Positions 37,524 through 46,016 of a DNA stretch of 64,000 nucleotides are shown here, piece by piece (positions within the stretch are counted from its first letter, which is position 1; every line of letters begins with the position of its first letter). The position numbers were made by a program, and so were the translations under genes. Source of the DNA: Enterococcus sp. CSURQ0835. GTDB lineage: Bacteria > Bacillota > Bacilli > Lactobacillales > Enterococcaceae. The notes beneath the pieces are model-generated. The model was not told where the DNA came from. It worked only from the letters and a program-made list of their open reading frames with translations, and did not search any database. The stretch spans positions 62,001 to 126,000 of the forward strand of contig NZ_CACSLH010000003.1 in NCBI RefSeq assembly GCF_902706605.1. The letters are read 5' to 3'.

Positions 37524-39020
37524 ATGGCAACAATTGAAATCAAACATTTAACGTTCGGTTATGATGAACAAGCCGAAAATTTATTCGATGATGCAACATT
37601 AACTTTAGATAGTCACTGGAAGTTAGGACTCGTTGGTCGCAACGGGCGTGGAAAAACCACGTTGCTTCGATTACTTCAAGGAAAAATGGCGTACCAAGGA
37701 AGCATTACTCATCCTTTGGAATACGTGTACTTTCCAGCTAAGATCAGTGATCCCACTCAATTGACGTTTTATGCTTTAAGTGAATTGGAAAATTTTGAAC
37801 AGTGGGAGTTAGAGCGAGAACTCAATTTGATCCAACTGGACCCAGCTGTCTTATGGCAACCCTTTGATACCCTTTCTGGCGGCGAGCAAACCAAAATTTT
37901 ATTGGCATTGCTCTTTACGCAAACTGCGCGTTTTGCTTTGATCGATGAACCGACGAATCATTTAGATTTACAAGCACGCCACCACGTCGCCACTTATTTA
38001 CAACAAAAAAACGGCTTTATCGTCGTCAGTCATGACCGCACTTTTCTCGATCAAATTTGTGACCACATTTTAGCGATCGAAAAAAGTCAGCTCGTGTTAT
38101 ACCAAGGAAATTTTTCCACTTACGAGACCCAAAAAGCAAGACAAGATACGTTTGAGCTCGCCCAAAACACCAAATTGCAAAAAGAAGTCGGCCGCTTAAA
38201 ACAAACAGCAGCTGAAAAATCTCGCTGGTCGCAAACACGAGAAAGTGATAAATACGGCGATCCAACAAAGAAAAAAAGTCGTGGTAATATCGACACTGGT
38301 TTTATTGGAGCGCGGGCAGCTCGGACGATGAAACGATCTAAAACATTAGCGAATCGGATGGAACAGCAGATTACACAAAAAGAAAAACTACTAAAAAATC
38401 TAGAAGAGATCGACGCACTCCAAATGCTTTACACGCCAACGCACCATCAGCAGCTACTAAAAGCAGAACAACTTCAGCTAGAATTTGATGCGCCTTTATT
38501 TGCACCGTTAAATTTTGAACTGGCACAACACGAGATCGTAGCCCTCACCGGTCCGAACGGCAGTGGAAAATCAAGTGTGATCCACTACTTGCTCGGTATC
38601 TTTTCTGGGACTAGCACGGGAGCTATGGTGCGTCCCCAAAAGCTCAACATCAGTTACGTTCGGCAAAATTACGAAGCCAATCGTGGAACTTTAGTAGAAT
38701 TTGCTACAGTTCAACAACTAGATTACTCACTTTTTTTGAACAACTTACGCAAACTAGGCATGGGGCGGACAGTCTTTGCGACACCGATCGAAAAAATGAG
38801 TCTTGGACAACGAAAAAAAGTCGAGTTAGCTAAATCATTGGCACAACCTGCCGAATTATTTATTTGGGATGAGCCGCTGAACTATTTAGATGTTTTCAAC
38901 CAAGAACAATTAGCAGAGCTACTACTTGCTATTAAACCAGCCATGCTGCTAGTCGAACACGATGAGACTTTTTTAACACAAGTCGCTACGAAAAAAGTCG
39001 CCTTGCAATCACTGGATTAG
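37524..39020 (+). CDS. lsa: Lsa-type ABC-F ribosomal protection protein
   Basis: 498 residues, the length of E. faecalis Lsa(A), and similar along the whole chain. Two ABC domains: Walker A GRNGRGKTT and GPNGSGKSS, signatures LSGGEQTKI and MSLGQRKKV, Walker B FALIDEPTNHLD and LFIWDEPLNYLD. The inter-domain linker (about 190-270) is the part that reaches the ribosomal centre. No membrane domain. ABC-F proteins of this group displace lincosamides, streptogramin A and pleuromutilins from the ribosome. The leader upstream looks drug-responsive. Probably intrinsic rather than mobile, as no transposon sequence flanks it. Confidence 0.92.
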   Translation: MATIEIKHLTFGYDEQAENLFDDATLTLDSHWKLGLVGRNGRGKTTLLRLLQGKMAYQGSITHPLEYVYFPAKISDPTQLTFYALSELENFEQWELERELNLIQLDPAVLWQPFDTLSGGEQTKILLALLFTQTARFALIDEPTNHLDLQARHHVATYLQQKNGFIVVSHDRTFLDQICDHILAIEKSQLVLYQGNFSTYETQKARQDTFELAQNTKLQKEVGRLKQTAAEKSRWSQTRESDKYGDPTKKKSRGNIDTGFIGARAARTMKRSKTLANRMEQQITQKEKLLKNLEEIDALQMLYTPTHHQQLLKAEQLQLEFDAPLFAPLNFELAQHEIVALTGPNGSGKSSVIHYLLGIFSGTSTGAMVRPQKLNISYVRQNYEANRGTLVEFATVQQLDYSLFLNNLRKLGMGRTVFATPIEKMSLGQRKKVELAKSLAQPAELFIWDEPLNYLDVFNQEQLAELLLAIKPAMLLVEHDETFLTQVATKKVALQSLD

Positions 39021-39063
39021 TAAGTGCTCATTACAACTACACCTAATAAATGATAGAATAGCC

Positions 39064-39099
39064 AAAAAGGAGTGAGACAAGTTGTGTCTCACTCCTTTA
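39064..39099. terminator. bidirectional terminator
   Basis: Perfect 14-bp arms AAAGGAGTGAGACA/TGTCTCACTCCTTT between convergent genes. Confidence 0.85.
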
Positions 39100-39146
39100 C
39101 TATGATTGTAGCTAACTCGTGCTAATTTTAGCGGCTACATTCGGAC

Positions 39147-40115
39147 TTATCTTTTTTTAACTCCGATCACAAAACTTTCTACCACGCCATACAGCACACC
39201 GGCGATCACAAAGATCACCCAGCTAGTAGTAAACGATTGGCTGATAAATGACCACAGAAAATAGATCACAAGGACTGCCGGCCAATAAACTTTTTGCAAG
39301 ATGTAAGCTGGCGCGGCAGCTGAACCATATTTTTCAGTGCGGGCATTCGGACCCATTTCATCTTCATCGGCGACAAAATAAGCGCCCGCTGAAAACTTAG
39401 TGAAAGAACTTTGCACGATCCCACCATACACGATCAAAAAAACGCCGGCTGCTATAACTAGAAACATAAAAGCAGCCCCAACGCCACTACTAAACCCCAT
39501 TGACGTCACTAAGATCATCGGAAATAAACTCAACACACATAGACAGATTCCGCCAACTAGGCTGAACATAAAACTGCGATGGTAATTTTCTTTCAACTCC
39601 GCAGCAATTCGGCTGACTGCTGTAGGAACTCGGCGATCATTCAATTGTTTGCCTAAACGACTAAACTGAACGCCAGCGGTAATAATCAAACCCACCCCCA
39701 AAGCCACAAATAAAATAAAGGCCAATACCCCAATCTCACCTGAACCTAAGCTAGCAAAACTGATCAACAATGCCACCGACAAAATCGTAAAAGCAATTCC
39801 TAGTCCTAACCACAATGCCGCTTTTTTTCGTTCCGCCAAATAGCGCAACATCTCCGCTTCAGTGATTTGCTGCTCCCAGTCAGCAGCTGCAGACTCCGGC
39901 TCATTTTCTAAATCCAACGCTTCTTTTAATTCCTCTACCGAACCAAACTCGCTGATAACTGCTCCGATCGCTTCGTGTTCACTTTTTCCTTCCGCCAATA
40001 ATTCGTTGTAATGATCTTCCATCGCTTGTAATAAATCCGCCTTGGCCTGCTGGACTTTTGGTGTATCTGGTAAGCTAGAAAACAAACTCTCTAAGTAATT
40101 TTTGATCGTCTCCAT
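39147..40115 (-). CDS. HAAS/DUF1700-type membrane protein partnered with PadR
   Basis: 322 residues. The N-terminal 60 residues form the HAAS segment (METIKNYLESLFSSLPDTP...AIGAVISEFGSVEELKEAL) found on proteins encoded next to PadR regulators. About six membrane segments follow from residue 100. Encoded 10 nt after the PadR gene. Known HAAS proteins take part in envelope-stress or antimicrobial-peptide responses, but the role here is not known. Confidence 0.82.
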   Translation of the reverse strand: METIKNYLESLFSSLPDTPKVQQAKADLLQAMEDHYNELLAEGKSEHEAIGAVISEFGSVEELKEALDLENEPESAAADWEQQITEAEMLRYLAERKKAALWLGLGIAFTILSVALLISFASLGSGEIGVLAFILFVALGVGLIITAGVQFSRLGKQLNDRRVPTAVSRIAAELKENYHRSFMFSLVGGICLCVLSLFPMILVTSMGFSSGVGAAFMFLVIAAGVFLIVYGGIVQSSFTKFSAGAYFVADEDEMGPNARTEKYGSAAAPAYILQKVYWPAVLVIYFLWSFISQSFTTSWVIFVIAGVLYGVVESFVIGVKKR

Positions 40116-40125
40116 TGTGATCCCC

Positions 40126-40446
40126 CTATTTCATAAATCGATTCACGACTTTTTTAGTTTGCTGCCACTCCGCTTTTTTCATTTTTAAAAATTCAGCGCC
40201 TTGTTCTGTTAAATGATAATACGTCCTTTTTTTCCCATGGGTGACTTCACCTGGATAAGCGGTGATCAAACCATTTTTACTCAGACGATTGAAGGCGGAA
40301 TAAAGCGTTGTTTCTTTGATAACATATAACTCATCGGTCACTTCGCGAATCTGCTTTGAAATCGCATACCCATACGAATCGCCTTGAGCTAAAACAGACA
40401 GAATAATCACGTCGTTGTAGCCTCTTATCCCATCACTTGAGATCAT
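40126..40446 (-). CDS. PadR-family transcription regulator
   Basis: 106 residues with the PadR winged helix (IILSVLAQGDSYGYAISKQI, LYVIKETTLYSAFNRLSKNGLI, GKKRTYYHLTEQGAEFL). Short PadR-s2 type. First gene of a two-gene operon with the HAAS protein, from ATG at 40446 behind GGAGGTGG. An inverted repeat flanks its -10 box, so autoregulation is likely. Confidence 0.9.
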   Translation of the reverse strand: MISSDGIRGYNDVIILSVLAQGDSYGYAISKQIREVTDELYVIKETTLYSAFNRLSKNGLITAYPGEVTHGKKRTYYHLTEQGAEFLKMKKAEWQQTKKVVNRFMK

Positions 40447-40472
40447 CTTTCCACCTCCGAATATTACTTCAT

Positions 40473-40510
40473 CTGTCGTTGTAGTCAGTATAGCTCAATT
40501 ACTACGACAG
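40473..40510 (-). promoter_or_regulatory. PadR promoter with flanking inverted repeat
   Basis: CTGTCGTTGTAGT (40473-40485) and ACTACGACAG (40501-40510) form an inverted repeat around the minus-strand -10 box TATACT (40492-40487). The plan fits an autoregulatory PadR operator. Confidence 0.55.
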
Positions 40511-40585
40511 GTAAAGTAAATACAAGAAAGTTTTTTGCACAAAAGCGATTTCTGTGGGAAAATACCAAACGAAAGAAGGAAACGT

Positions 40586-41679
40586 ATGGAAAAAATTGCA
40601 ATCGTTGGCGGCGGGATCATCGGCCTAACGCTAGCGAGTTATTTAGACCCGAAAAAATTTGAACTCACCTTGTTTGACGATGGGGCAGGCCAAGCAACGA
40701 AAGCTAGTGCGGGGATCATTTCACCATGGCTTTCAAAACGGCGGAATCAACGCTGGTATCACTTGGCTAAAGATGGGGCAGCGTTCTTTCCTAAATTGAT
40801 CCAGGATTTCCAGCTAGACGAAACCATCTACCAACAGTGTGGAACGTTACTTTTACAACCTGCGGAAACATTATCTGAACTAGCGTCCCTGGCAGAAAAA
40901 CGCCGGCTAACAGCACCTGAAATCGGCACGATCCAACTGTTAGACGCCGAGACGGTCGCTAAAAAAATCCCCTCTTAGCACCACGACCAGCCCTCTTTAT
41001 TTCTGGAGGCGGACGCTTAGACGGAAAACGTTATTTAGCTCAACTAAAAAAACAACTACAAGAAAAAATAAATTTTGTAACTGGCTGCATCCAACTAAAA
41101 AGCGAAACGGCTTTAGTTTTTGCAGGTCAGGAATTGGAATTTGATCAAATTATTTTGACGCCGGGACCACAGTTGAAAAATCTCTTAAAAGATGTGGGCT
41201 ACACCGTTGACATCCGACCCCAAAAAGGCCAACTGTTAGTTTTTGAGACTGAGCTGATCGAAAGCGGAAATTGGCCGGTCGCAATGCTTTCAGGTGAAGC
41301 AGATTTGATTCCGTTTGAAAAAGGAAAGATCTTATTGGGAGCGACCCATGAAAATGACGCGACTTGGGATTTAGCTGAAACTGCAGCTGCGTTTACTCAA
41401 CTAACTGAAAGTGCGCGCCCTTATTTAGCCACTCCAGCAAAATTATTGGCCACCCCGGTTCACTATCGTGTAGGCACTCGTGCCTACACCTCTGATTTCG
41501 CGCCTTTTTTTGGTCGTCTATCAGACACTTTAGTTGTCGCTAGCGGCCTAGGCTCTTCCGGTTTGACCACCGGCCCTTTGATCGGTTATTTGTTAGCACA
41601 AAGCCTCAACTATCGGCAAACACTTGACTATCCCAACTACCAAAAACCATTAACGAGATACATCCAGGCGCGTGCCTAA
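40586..41679 (+). pseudogene. FAD-dependent amino acid oxidase/dehydrogenase (DAO family), frameshifted
   Basis: Starts at ATG 40586 with GAAGGAAAC upstream. The N-terminal part has the FAD motif KIAIVGGGIIGLTLASYL and KASAGIISPWLSKRR. The frame reads KKIPS then stops at 40978. Moving one base, near the A7 run at 40962-40968 or the C4 run just after it, restores PLLAPRPALFISGGGRLDG and the rest to 41679, including GTRAYTSDFAPFFG and ASGLGSSGLTTGP. So one base is missing from an otherwise whole DadA/ThiO-like gene of about 365 codons. Substrate unknown. A recent mutation or a sequence error would both explain it. Confidence 0.8.
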
Positions 41680-41682
41680 CTG

Positions 41683-41718
41683 AAAAAAGCGACTGAAGAA
41701 ATCTTCAGCCGCTTTTTC
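41683..41718. terminator. bidirectional terminator
   Basis: Arms AAAAGCGaCTGAAGA/TCTTCAGcCGCTTTT between the FAD gene and the convergent micro-ORF. Confidence 0.8.
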
Positions 41719-41730
41719 ATAATTAGTGCA

Positions 41731-41802
41731 TTACCAATTTAAATGTTCACCTGTAAATAAACTATATAGCCAATTTAAAGGCGCGAAAAATAAATTTTCC
41801 AT
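41731..41802 (-). CDS. 23-residue hydrophobic micropeptide
   Basis: ATG at 41802 lies 8 nt after a full AAGGAGG, and a likely promoter (TTGACG, 17 nt, TAAAAA) is upstream. The product has 23 residues, begins MENLFFAPLNWLY and ends GEHLNW; it is aromatic and amphipathic, long enough to lie along or across a membrane. A terminator follows directly. I do not recognise it. The gene signals are better than for most ORFs of this size. Confidence 0.55.
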   Translation of the reverse strand: MENLFFAPLNWLYSLFTGEHLNW

Positions 41803-42016
41803 TTGGCTCGCCTCCTTGGTTAAAACAATAACACAGCTTTCAGTTGCGTGACCGTGACCTTTTTTATTTTTCCGTTATAAAAACGTCAATTGTTACAAAG
41901 AAGCCCACTCTTTGTAAACTAGTAGCAACTTCCGTTAAGAAGAAAACACTTTCAGACGTAATTTTGGTGATTTTAGTCATATAACCCCGCCACATTTAGT
42001 TAGGAGATGAACTAGC

Positions 42017-42199
42017 ATGGAAATCAAACAGCTTTTTGGTTTTGAATTAAAAAAGCGCAAGATAGTTTGCAACTTGCTTTATAATCAAACTTTACAGCGG
42101 CTGATTTTAGCTAGCTTAAGATTGATCAACACACGTAACCAAGCACAAAAACATGTATTACACGCCCCTGCTCGCGGCCGAACTTTGATCGCATTTTAA
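42017..42199 (+). CDS. possible small basic protein
   Basis: 60 residues (MEIKQLFGFELKKRKIVCN...), strongly basic, with GGAG about 11 nt before the ATG and a strong plus-strand terminator directly after the stop. No family recognised. The good terminator suggests that something is transcribed here on the plus strand; whether the peptide is made is uncertain. Confidence 0.4.
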   Translation: MEIKQLFGFELKKRKIVCNLLYNQTLQRLILASLRLINTRNQAQKHVLHAPARGRTLIAF

Positions 42200-42612
42200 G
42201 CTTTGACCTCACGCAATTTTTTAGGCGTGAGGTTTTTTAATTGAACTTCTGCTTGTGACACGGACAACTCGGCTTGCTGAACTTGGTCCAACAAATCTGC
42301 AATCTGAGTCAAAACTAAAAAAACTTGGTGCTCACTATTGATGATCGTAACAGTGGAGACATAGCGCGTAAAAAATTCAAAATCGGCTAATTCAGTTAAA
42401 TCTTGCTCTGGAGCTCGAGCTTTTTCTTTCAAGATCCGGTGGGCTAGTTTCAATCCAATCGAGATCAAATGTAACGTGGTCTGCTTTTTTTCACGCCGTT
42501 CCCGAAAAAAAGGTAAAAAAAGAGCGACAATCACTGCGATAAATTCGGCCAAACCAGTCACCCATTCAGCTAAGCTACCTAATTCCATTTTGCTCACATT
42601 CTTTCTACTCAT
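42196..42612 (-). CDS. uncharacterised protein with one membrane segment
   Basis: About 138 residues if started at ATG 42612, or 130 from ATG 42588; neither has a strong ribosome site. A membrane segment (WVTGLAEFIAVIVALFLPFF) is followed by a charged cytosolic part predicted helical (REKKQTTLHLISIGLKLAHRI). No known family. It lies after msrA on the same strand with a gap of about 95 nt. Confidence 0.5.
   Translation of the reverse strand: MSRKNVSKMELGSLAEWVTGLAEFIAVIVALFLPFFRERREKKQTTLHLISIGLKLAHRILKEKARAPEQDLTELADFEFFTRYVSTVTIINSEHQVFLVLTQIADLLDQVQQAELSVSQAEVQLKNLTPKKLREVKA
42206..42238 (+). terminator. terminator, plus strand, inside the end of the convergent gene
   Basis: Arms ACCTCACGC/GCGTGAGGT followed by TTTTTT. 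The same bases encode the last residues of the minus-strand gene at 42196-42612. Confidence 0.75.
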
Positions 42613-42706
42613 ATTAGTTGCACCATAGCGGTTAACTACCATTTTGTCAAAAAAAAGAGGCAGCAAGCCACCTGATTTAAAGGATGGAATCACCACCAAA
42701 AAAGAA

Positions 42707-43228
42707 TCAATGGACTGCAGACTGCCAATTTTCAGCTAAAAATTTTTTGCGGCGAGCGGATGTCCGCGCATAATTTGTTGGATGATGTTTGTAATACGCT
42801 TGATGTTCTAACTCAGCCGGATAAAAAGTCGTTGCCGGCTCGATTTTTGTGACGATAGGTTCTTTGAATTGCCCACTTGCAGCTAACTTCTCCCGACTTG
42901 CTTCAGCTGCGTGCTTTTGTTGTTCATTTAAATAAAAAATCACTGGGCGATAATTACTGCCTCGATCTTCAAACTGACCAAACGCATCAGTGGGATCAGT
43001 CTGCTGCCAATAAATTTCTAATAGGTTTTCATACGAAAATAACTCGGGATCAAAAATGATCTCCACGGCTTCAGTGTGTCCTGTCGTGTGACTTTTGACT
43101 TGTTCATACGTTGGATTTGCTACCGTGCCACCTGTATAACCGGATAAAACTGAATAAATCCCTGGCAAAGAATCAAAGGGTTTGACCATACACCAAAAAC
43201 AGCCCCCGGCAAAAATTGCTCTTTCCAT
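42707..43228 (-). CDS. msrA: peptide-methionine (S)-S-oxide reductase
   Basis: 173 residues with the active-site motif GGCFWCM near the N-terminus and the family blocks [34 protein letters not shown]. Repairs oxidised methionine in proteins and free methionine sulfoxide. It follows metQ without a gap, so it shares the methionine-sensing T-box leader. The partner msrB is not in the window. Confidence 0.95.
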   Translation of the reverse strand: MERAIFAGGCFWCMVKPFDSLPGIYSVLSGYTGGTVANPTYEQVKSHTTGHTEAVEIIFDPELFSYENLLEIYWQQTDPTDAFGQFEDRGSNYRPVIFYLNEQQKHAAEASREKLAASGQFKEPIVTKIEPATTFYPAELEHQAYYKHHPTNYARTSARRKKFLAENWQSAVH

Positions 43229-44059
43229 CTACTCACGCTCCTCTGATTTAGTTGATGATTGGCTGACTGGAATGACTGATCCACCCCATTTTTTTGTGAT
43301 CCAAGTTTGGACGTCTTTCCGATGCAGTGCGTTGACTAATTTTTTGACACTCGCTTTATTTTTAGCTTTCGTTTTGGTTGCGACGATATTGACATAAGGT
43401 GAATCTTTGCTTTCGATCATTAACGAATCTTTCATCGGATTCAACCCTTTTTCGTAAGCAAAATTTGAATTGATCGCCACCAGATCCCCTTCTTTATTGG
43501 CATAAGCCGAGGCTAGAAGCGAAGGATCGACCGAATGTTTAAAGACTAAGTGTTTCGGATTAGCTGTGATATCAGCAAAAGTCGCTTGATCGATCGCCAC
43601 TCCTTTTTTCAACTTGATCAACCCGTTTTGCTCAAAAATCCTTAAGACCCGTCCCCACTCAGATGGAACATTTGAAACAATGACTTTAGCTCGCTCGGGG
43701 ATCGCGTTGACTTTTTTTATCTGATGAGAATAAATCCCCAGTGGTTCTAAATGGATCGCACCGACATTGGCAAAATCATACTGGTTTTCTTTTTTCTGTA
43801 AATTAAAATAAGGCACCGTTGAAAAATAATTAGCTTCGATATCACCACTTTGCAACGCTTTATTTGGTAAAACGTAATCATCGAATTTCGTGATTTCTAA
43901 GTTCACTCCTTCTTTTTTTAAAATCGGTTTAATATGTTCTAAAATTTCAGCGTGAGGTGTCGGCGAAGCACCAACCTTCAAAGTTTCTGCGGCTTGCGCG
44001 CTAGCCCCTGCGAACCCTAACGTTCCTAATAGCGCTAATATTACGATTGTTTTTTTCAT
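43229..44059 (-). CDS. metQ: MetQ/NlpA-family substrate-binding protein without a lipobox
   Basis: 276 residues of the MetQ (NlpA) family, which bind D/L-methionine for the MetNPQ ABC importer. Family motifs KVGASPTPHAEIL, NYFSTVPYFNLQKKE and VKVIVSN-type blocks are present. The signal peptide ends FAGASAQA|AE and has no cysteine, so it cannot be lipidated in the usual way, unlike most Gram-positive MetQ proteins. No metN or metP gene is adjacent, so it must share a transporter encoded elsewhere. Controlled by a T-box with an ATG specifier. Confidence 0.88.
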   Translation of the reverse strand: MKKTIVILALLGTLGFAGASAQAAETLKVGASPTPHAEILEHIKPILKKEGVNLEITKFDDYVLPNKALQSGDIEANYFSTVPYFNLQKKENQYDFANVGAIHLEPLGIYSHQIKKVNAIPERAKVIVSNVPSEWGRVLRIFEQNGLIKLKKGVAIDQATFADITANPKHLVFKHSVDPSLLASAYANKEGDLVAINSNFAYEKGLNPMKDSLMIESKDSPYVNIVATKTKAKNKASVKKLVNALHRKDVQTWITKKWGGSVIPVSQSSTKSEERE

Positions 44060-44090
44060 CTTTCCCCTTCCTTTCCTAAAAACAAAAAAA

Positions 44091-44345
44091 CATCCTTAGA
44101 AGAAAATCCTTCTAAGGATGTCTGCTTGACATGGTACCACCTTATTTTGTAAAAGTTGCCTTTTACCTCTGCTCCGCTACGGCTTGCGCGATAACGGCGT
44201 CGTTTTAACGGAGACATCCGTGTGACTCTAAATTACTTCAAGTCACCCACTCAAAAGCCATTTTCACATCCGCTTCCTAACACCTCTTTTCAGCTCCCGA
44301 GGCTCTCTAATTGAAATTCCACCGATCTTACTTTCTTTATCATCG
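44091..44345 (-). promoter_or_regulatory. methionine T-box leader of metQ-msrA
   Basis: On the minus strand the order is that of a T-box: stem I region with AGAGAGCC and GAGCTGAAAAGAGGTG, a GTGAAAATGGCTTTTGAG segment whose ATG is the likely specifier (Met), the T-box core GGTGGTACCATG (44142-44131), and a terminator CATCCTTAGAAG/CTTCTAAGGATG (44120-44091) followed by a T-run. Uncharged tRNA-Met would favour antitermination. Confidence 0.88.
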
Positions 44346-44524
44346 TGTTTTTAGTTTTTATTTAGCTGTTGCTCATAATCTAAACGAACGAGCGTTTTTT
44401 GTCAACCCACTAGTTCAAAAAAATTTTTCATTCGTTTCGAAAGCAGGCTCGGCTATGTTAAAATAGAGCGTAAAATTTGAAAGGAGTTGCCTTTTTTGCT
44501 AATCCATCACACAGGTGAGGTATC

Positions 44525-45436
44525 ATGATCCTCATCAGCTTACTTTTATTGCTAACTCTCATTTGTTTAGTTGGCTTGCTTTACCGTTACCTCAAATTAA
44601 AACGCGCTTTGCCACTGCTGGTCGCCCAATTGAAAAAAGAAACAGTCCCTGTTAAAACCACTGAAGCCGACTTGCAGGACTTGGCAGTTGCCCTCAACCA
44701 AACACTGACTGAACAAGCCGCGACACTAGCAAAACAAAAAGAACATGCTGCACTTGAACAGCAACAACAAACTGCCAAATTACAAAAAGCGCAACAGCAA
44801 GCACAAGCAACCCAACTCGCCTTAACGACGGCTAGTGAAAACTTATTAAACGCTGCCCAAGCCCAATTGACTGCAGCACAAACAGAACTTGCGCAGGTCG
44901 AACAAGATCATTTTGCAGCCCAGATCAAATACCAGCTAGATCAAGCGACTCAACAGTTAGCTGATTTGAAACTTTACCAGCAGTTAGCAATGCAACAAGT
45001 AACGATCCATCCTCAAATGATCGACCTTACACAGTTGCTTAAACGTCTGCTCCAGCCTTATTACGAAGACTTGCAAGCTCAAAATTTTCGGCTGGCGTTG
45101 CAGTTGACGAGTAACCTTAAACTTCAAAGCGATCCAGTCTTCGTGGAGCGGATCATTCAAGAAAGTTTAGACAATGTTTTAGCCCACGGACAAAACGAAG
45201 TCCGAATCAACTTGACTAAAGATGCTCATTTTATTTATTTGACGATCCAAAATCAAAGTTTGCCAGTCACAACCAAACAGTTGACTGCACCCTTTTACAC
45301 AGCGCAGCCGACGACTGATCCAGCAGCTGGCTTAGGACTTTATTTCATCCAAGAATTAGTCCACTTGACTGGTGGGATCTTAACTCTCAGCTATGACCAA
45401 CCTGTCTTTACGTTACAGATCAGCTGGCGGTTATAA
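44525..45436 (+). CDS. orphan histidine-kinase-like ATPase
   Basis: 303 residues. One N-terminal membrane segment (about 2-22), a long Gln/Ala-rich coiled coil (about 45-165), then a HATPase_c domain with an N-box-like FVERIIQESLDNVLAHG and G-box AGLGLYFIQELV. The stretch where a sensor kinase would carry the phosphoryl-accepting His (before QLADLKLYQQL) has no H-E/D motif. No response regulator gene is adjacent. It may be a degenerate sensor or a scaffold. AGGTGAGG precedes the ATG. Confidence 0.65.
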   Translation: MILISLLLLLTLICLVGLLYRYLKLKRALPLLVAQLKKETVPVKTTEADLQDLAVALNQTLTEQAATLAKQKEHAALEQQQQTAKLQKAQQQAQATQLALTTASENLLNAAQAQLTAAQTELAQVEQDHFAAQIKYQLDQATQQLADLKLYQQLAMQQVTIHPQMIDLTQLLKRLLQPYYEDLQAQNFRLALQLTSNLKLQSDPVFVERIIQESLDNVLAHGQNEVRINLTKDAHFIYLTIQNQSLPVTTKQLTAPFYTAQPTTDPAAGLGLYFIQELVHLTGGILTLSYDQPVFTLQISWRL

Positions 45437-45462
45437 AAATTTTACTCAACTGTCTCTTCTAA

Positions 45463-45508
45463 AAAAAGCCTGCGTCACTCCAATTAATTGGGGCAGCGCA
45501 GGCTTTTG
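45463..45508. terminator. terminator between convergent genes
   Basis: Outer arms AAAGCCTGCG/CGCAGGCTTT and an inner palindrome CCAATTAATTGG. Confidence 0.8.
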
Positions 45509-45527
45509 AGTTTCATTCAATCCTTGT

Positions 45528-45704
45528 TTATAACGGCTCTTCGGTGATCGCCACTTCTTTTTCGATCCCGCCTAATGCGACGATCATTTCACTAGGCAAA
45601 TAATCAGTGTACTCACGATATTCTAAAAACTGCAACACTTGGTCATAAGACAAAACAAAGCGTTCGCGTGATTTTTCCACTTCAACGACATATCTTCGCT
45701 CCAT
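45528..45704 (-). CDS. 58-residue protein of unknown function
   Basis: ATG at 45704, 8 nt after AAGGAGG; stop at 45528 just before a terminator. Sequence begins MERRYVVEVEKSRERF and ends acidic (KEVAITEEPL). Soluble, charged, with one aromatic segment (QVLQFLEYREYTDYL). The family is not recognised, but the gene signals are complete. Confidence 0.65.
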   Translation of the reverse strand: MERRYVVEVEKSRERFVLSYDQVLQFLEYREYTDYLPSEMIVALGGIEKEVAITEEPL

Positions 45705-45953
45705 GATTATTCCTCCTTACAAATCAAAATGAACAGCTAACTTTATTTTTTGTAAACGTTCTATCGCAAGCCCAGTATAGCAAATCACTTTCTAGCAGCG
45801 CGAATTTACTGCTTATAAAAATACTATTTTTGAAAAAAATTAACGTTTCAATTCAGGCGACTTTTTGCAGCCACTCTAAACATTTCCGATTGCTTTTTAT
45901 CCCGCTCTAAAAATTAATGATTAAGATAAATTAATTATCGTTTTATGATAAAA

Positions 45954-45987
45954 AATTATTGCAAAACAATAATTGAATTGCTATACT
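45954..45987 (+). promoter_or_regulatory. promoter and probable operator of the DUF2975-xre-CPBP operon
   Basis: TTGCAA (45959-45964), 17 nt spacer, TATACT (45982-45987). A perfect inverted repeat AATTATTG/CAATAATT (45954-45974) covers the -35 box, a good position for repression by the Xre protein of the same operon. Confidence 0.65.
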
Positions 45988-46016
45988 CAATCTATAAATT
46001 TAAAGGAGGCGTTTAA

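Noticed and set aside
37524-39020. Mobile resistance cassette around the Lsa-like gene
   Set aside because: No insertion sequence, integrase or terminal repeats flank it, and it resembles the intrinsic enterococcal gene.
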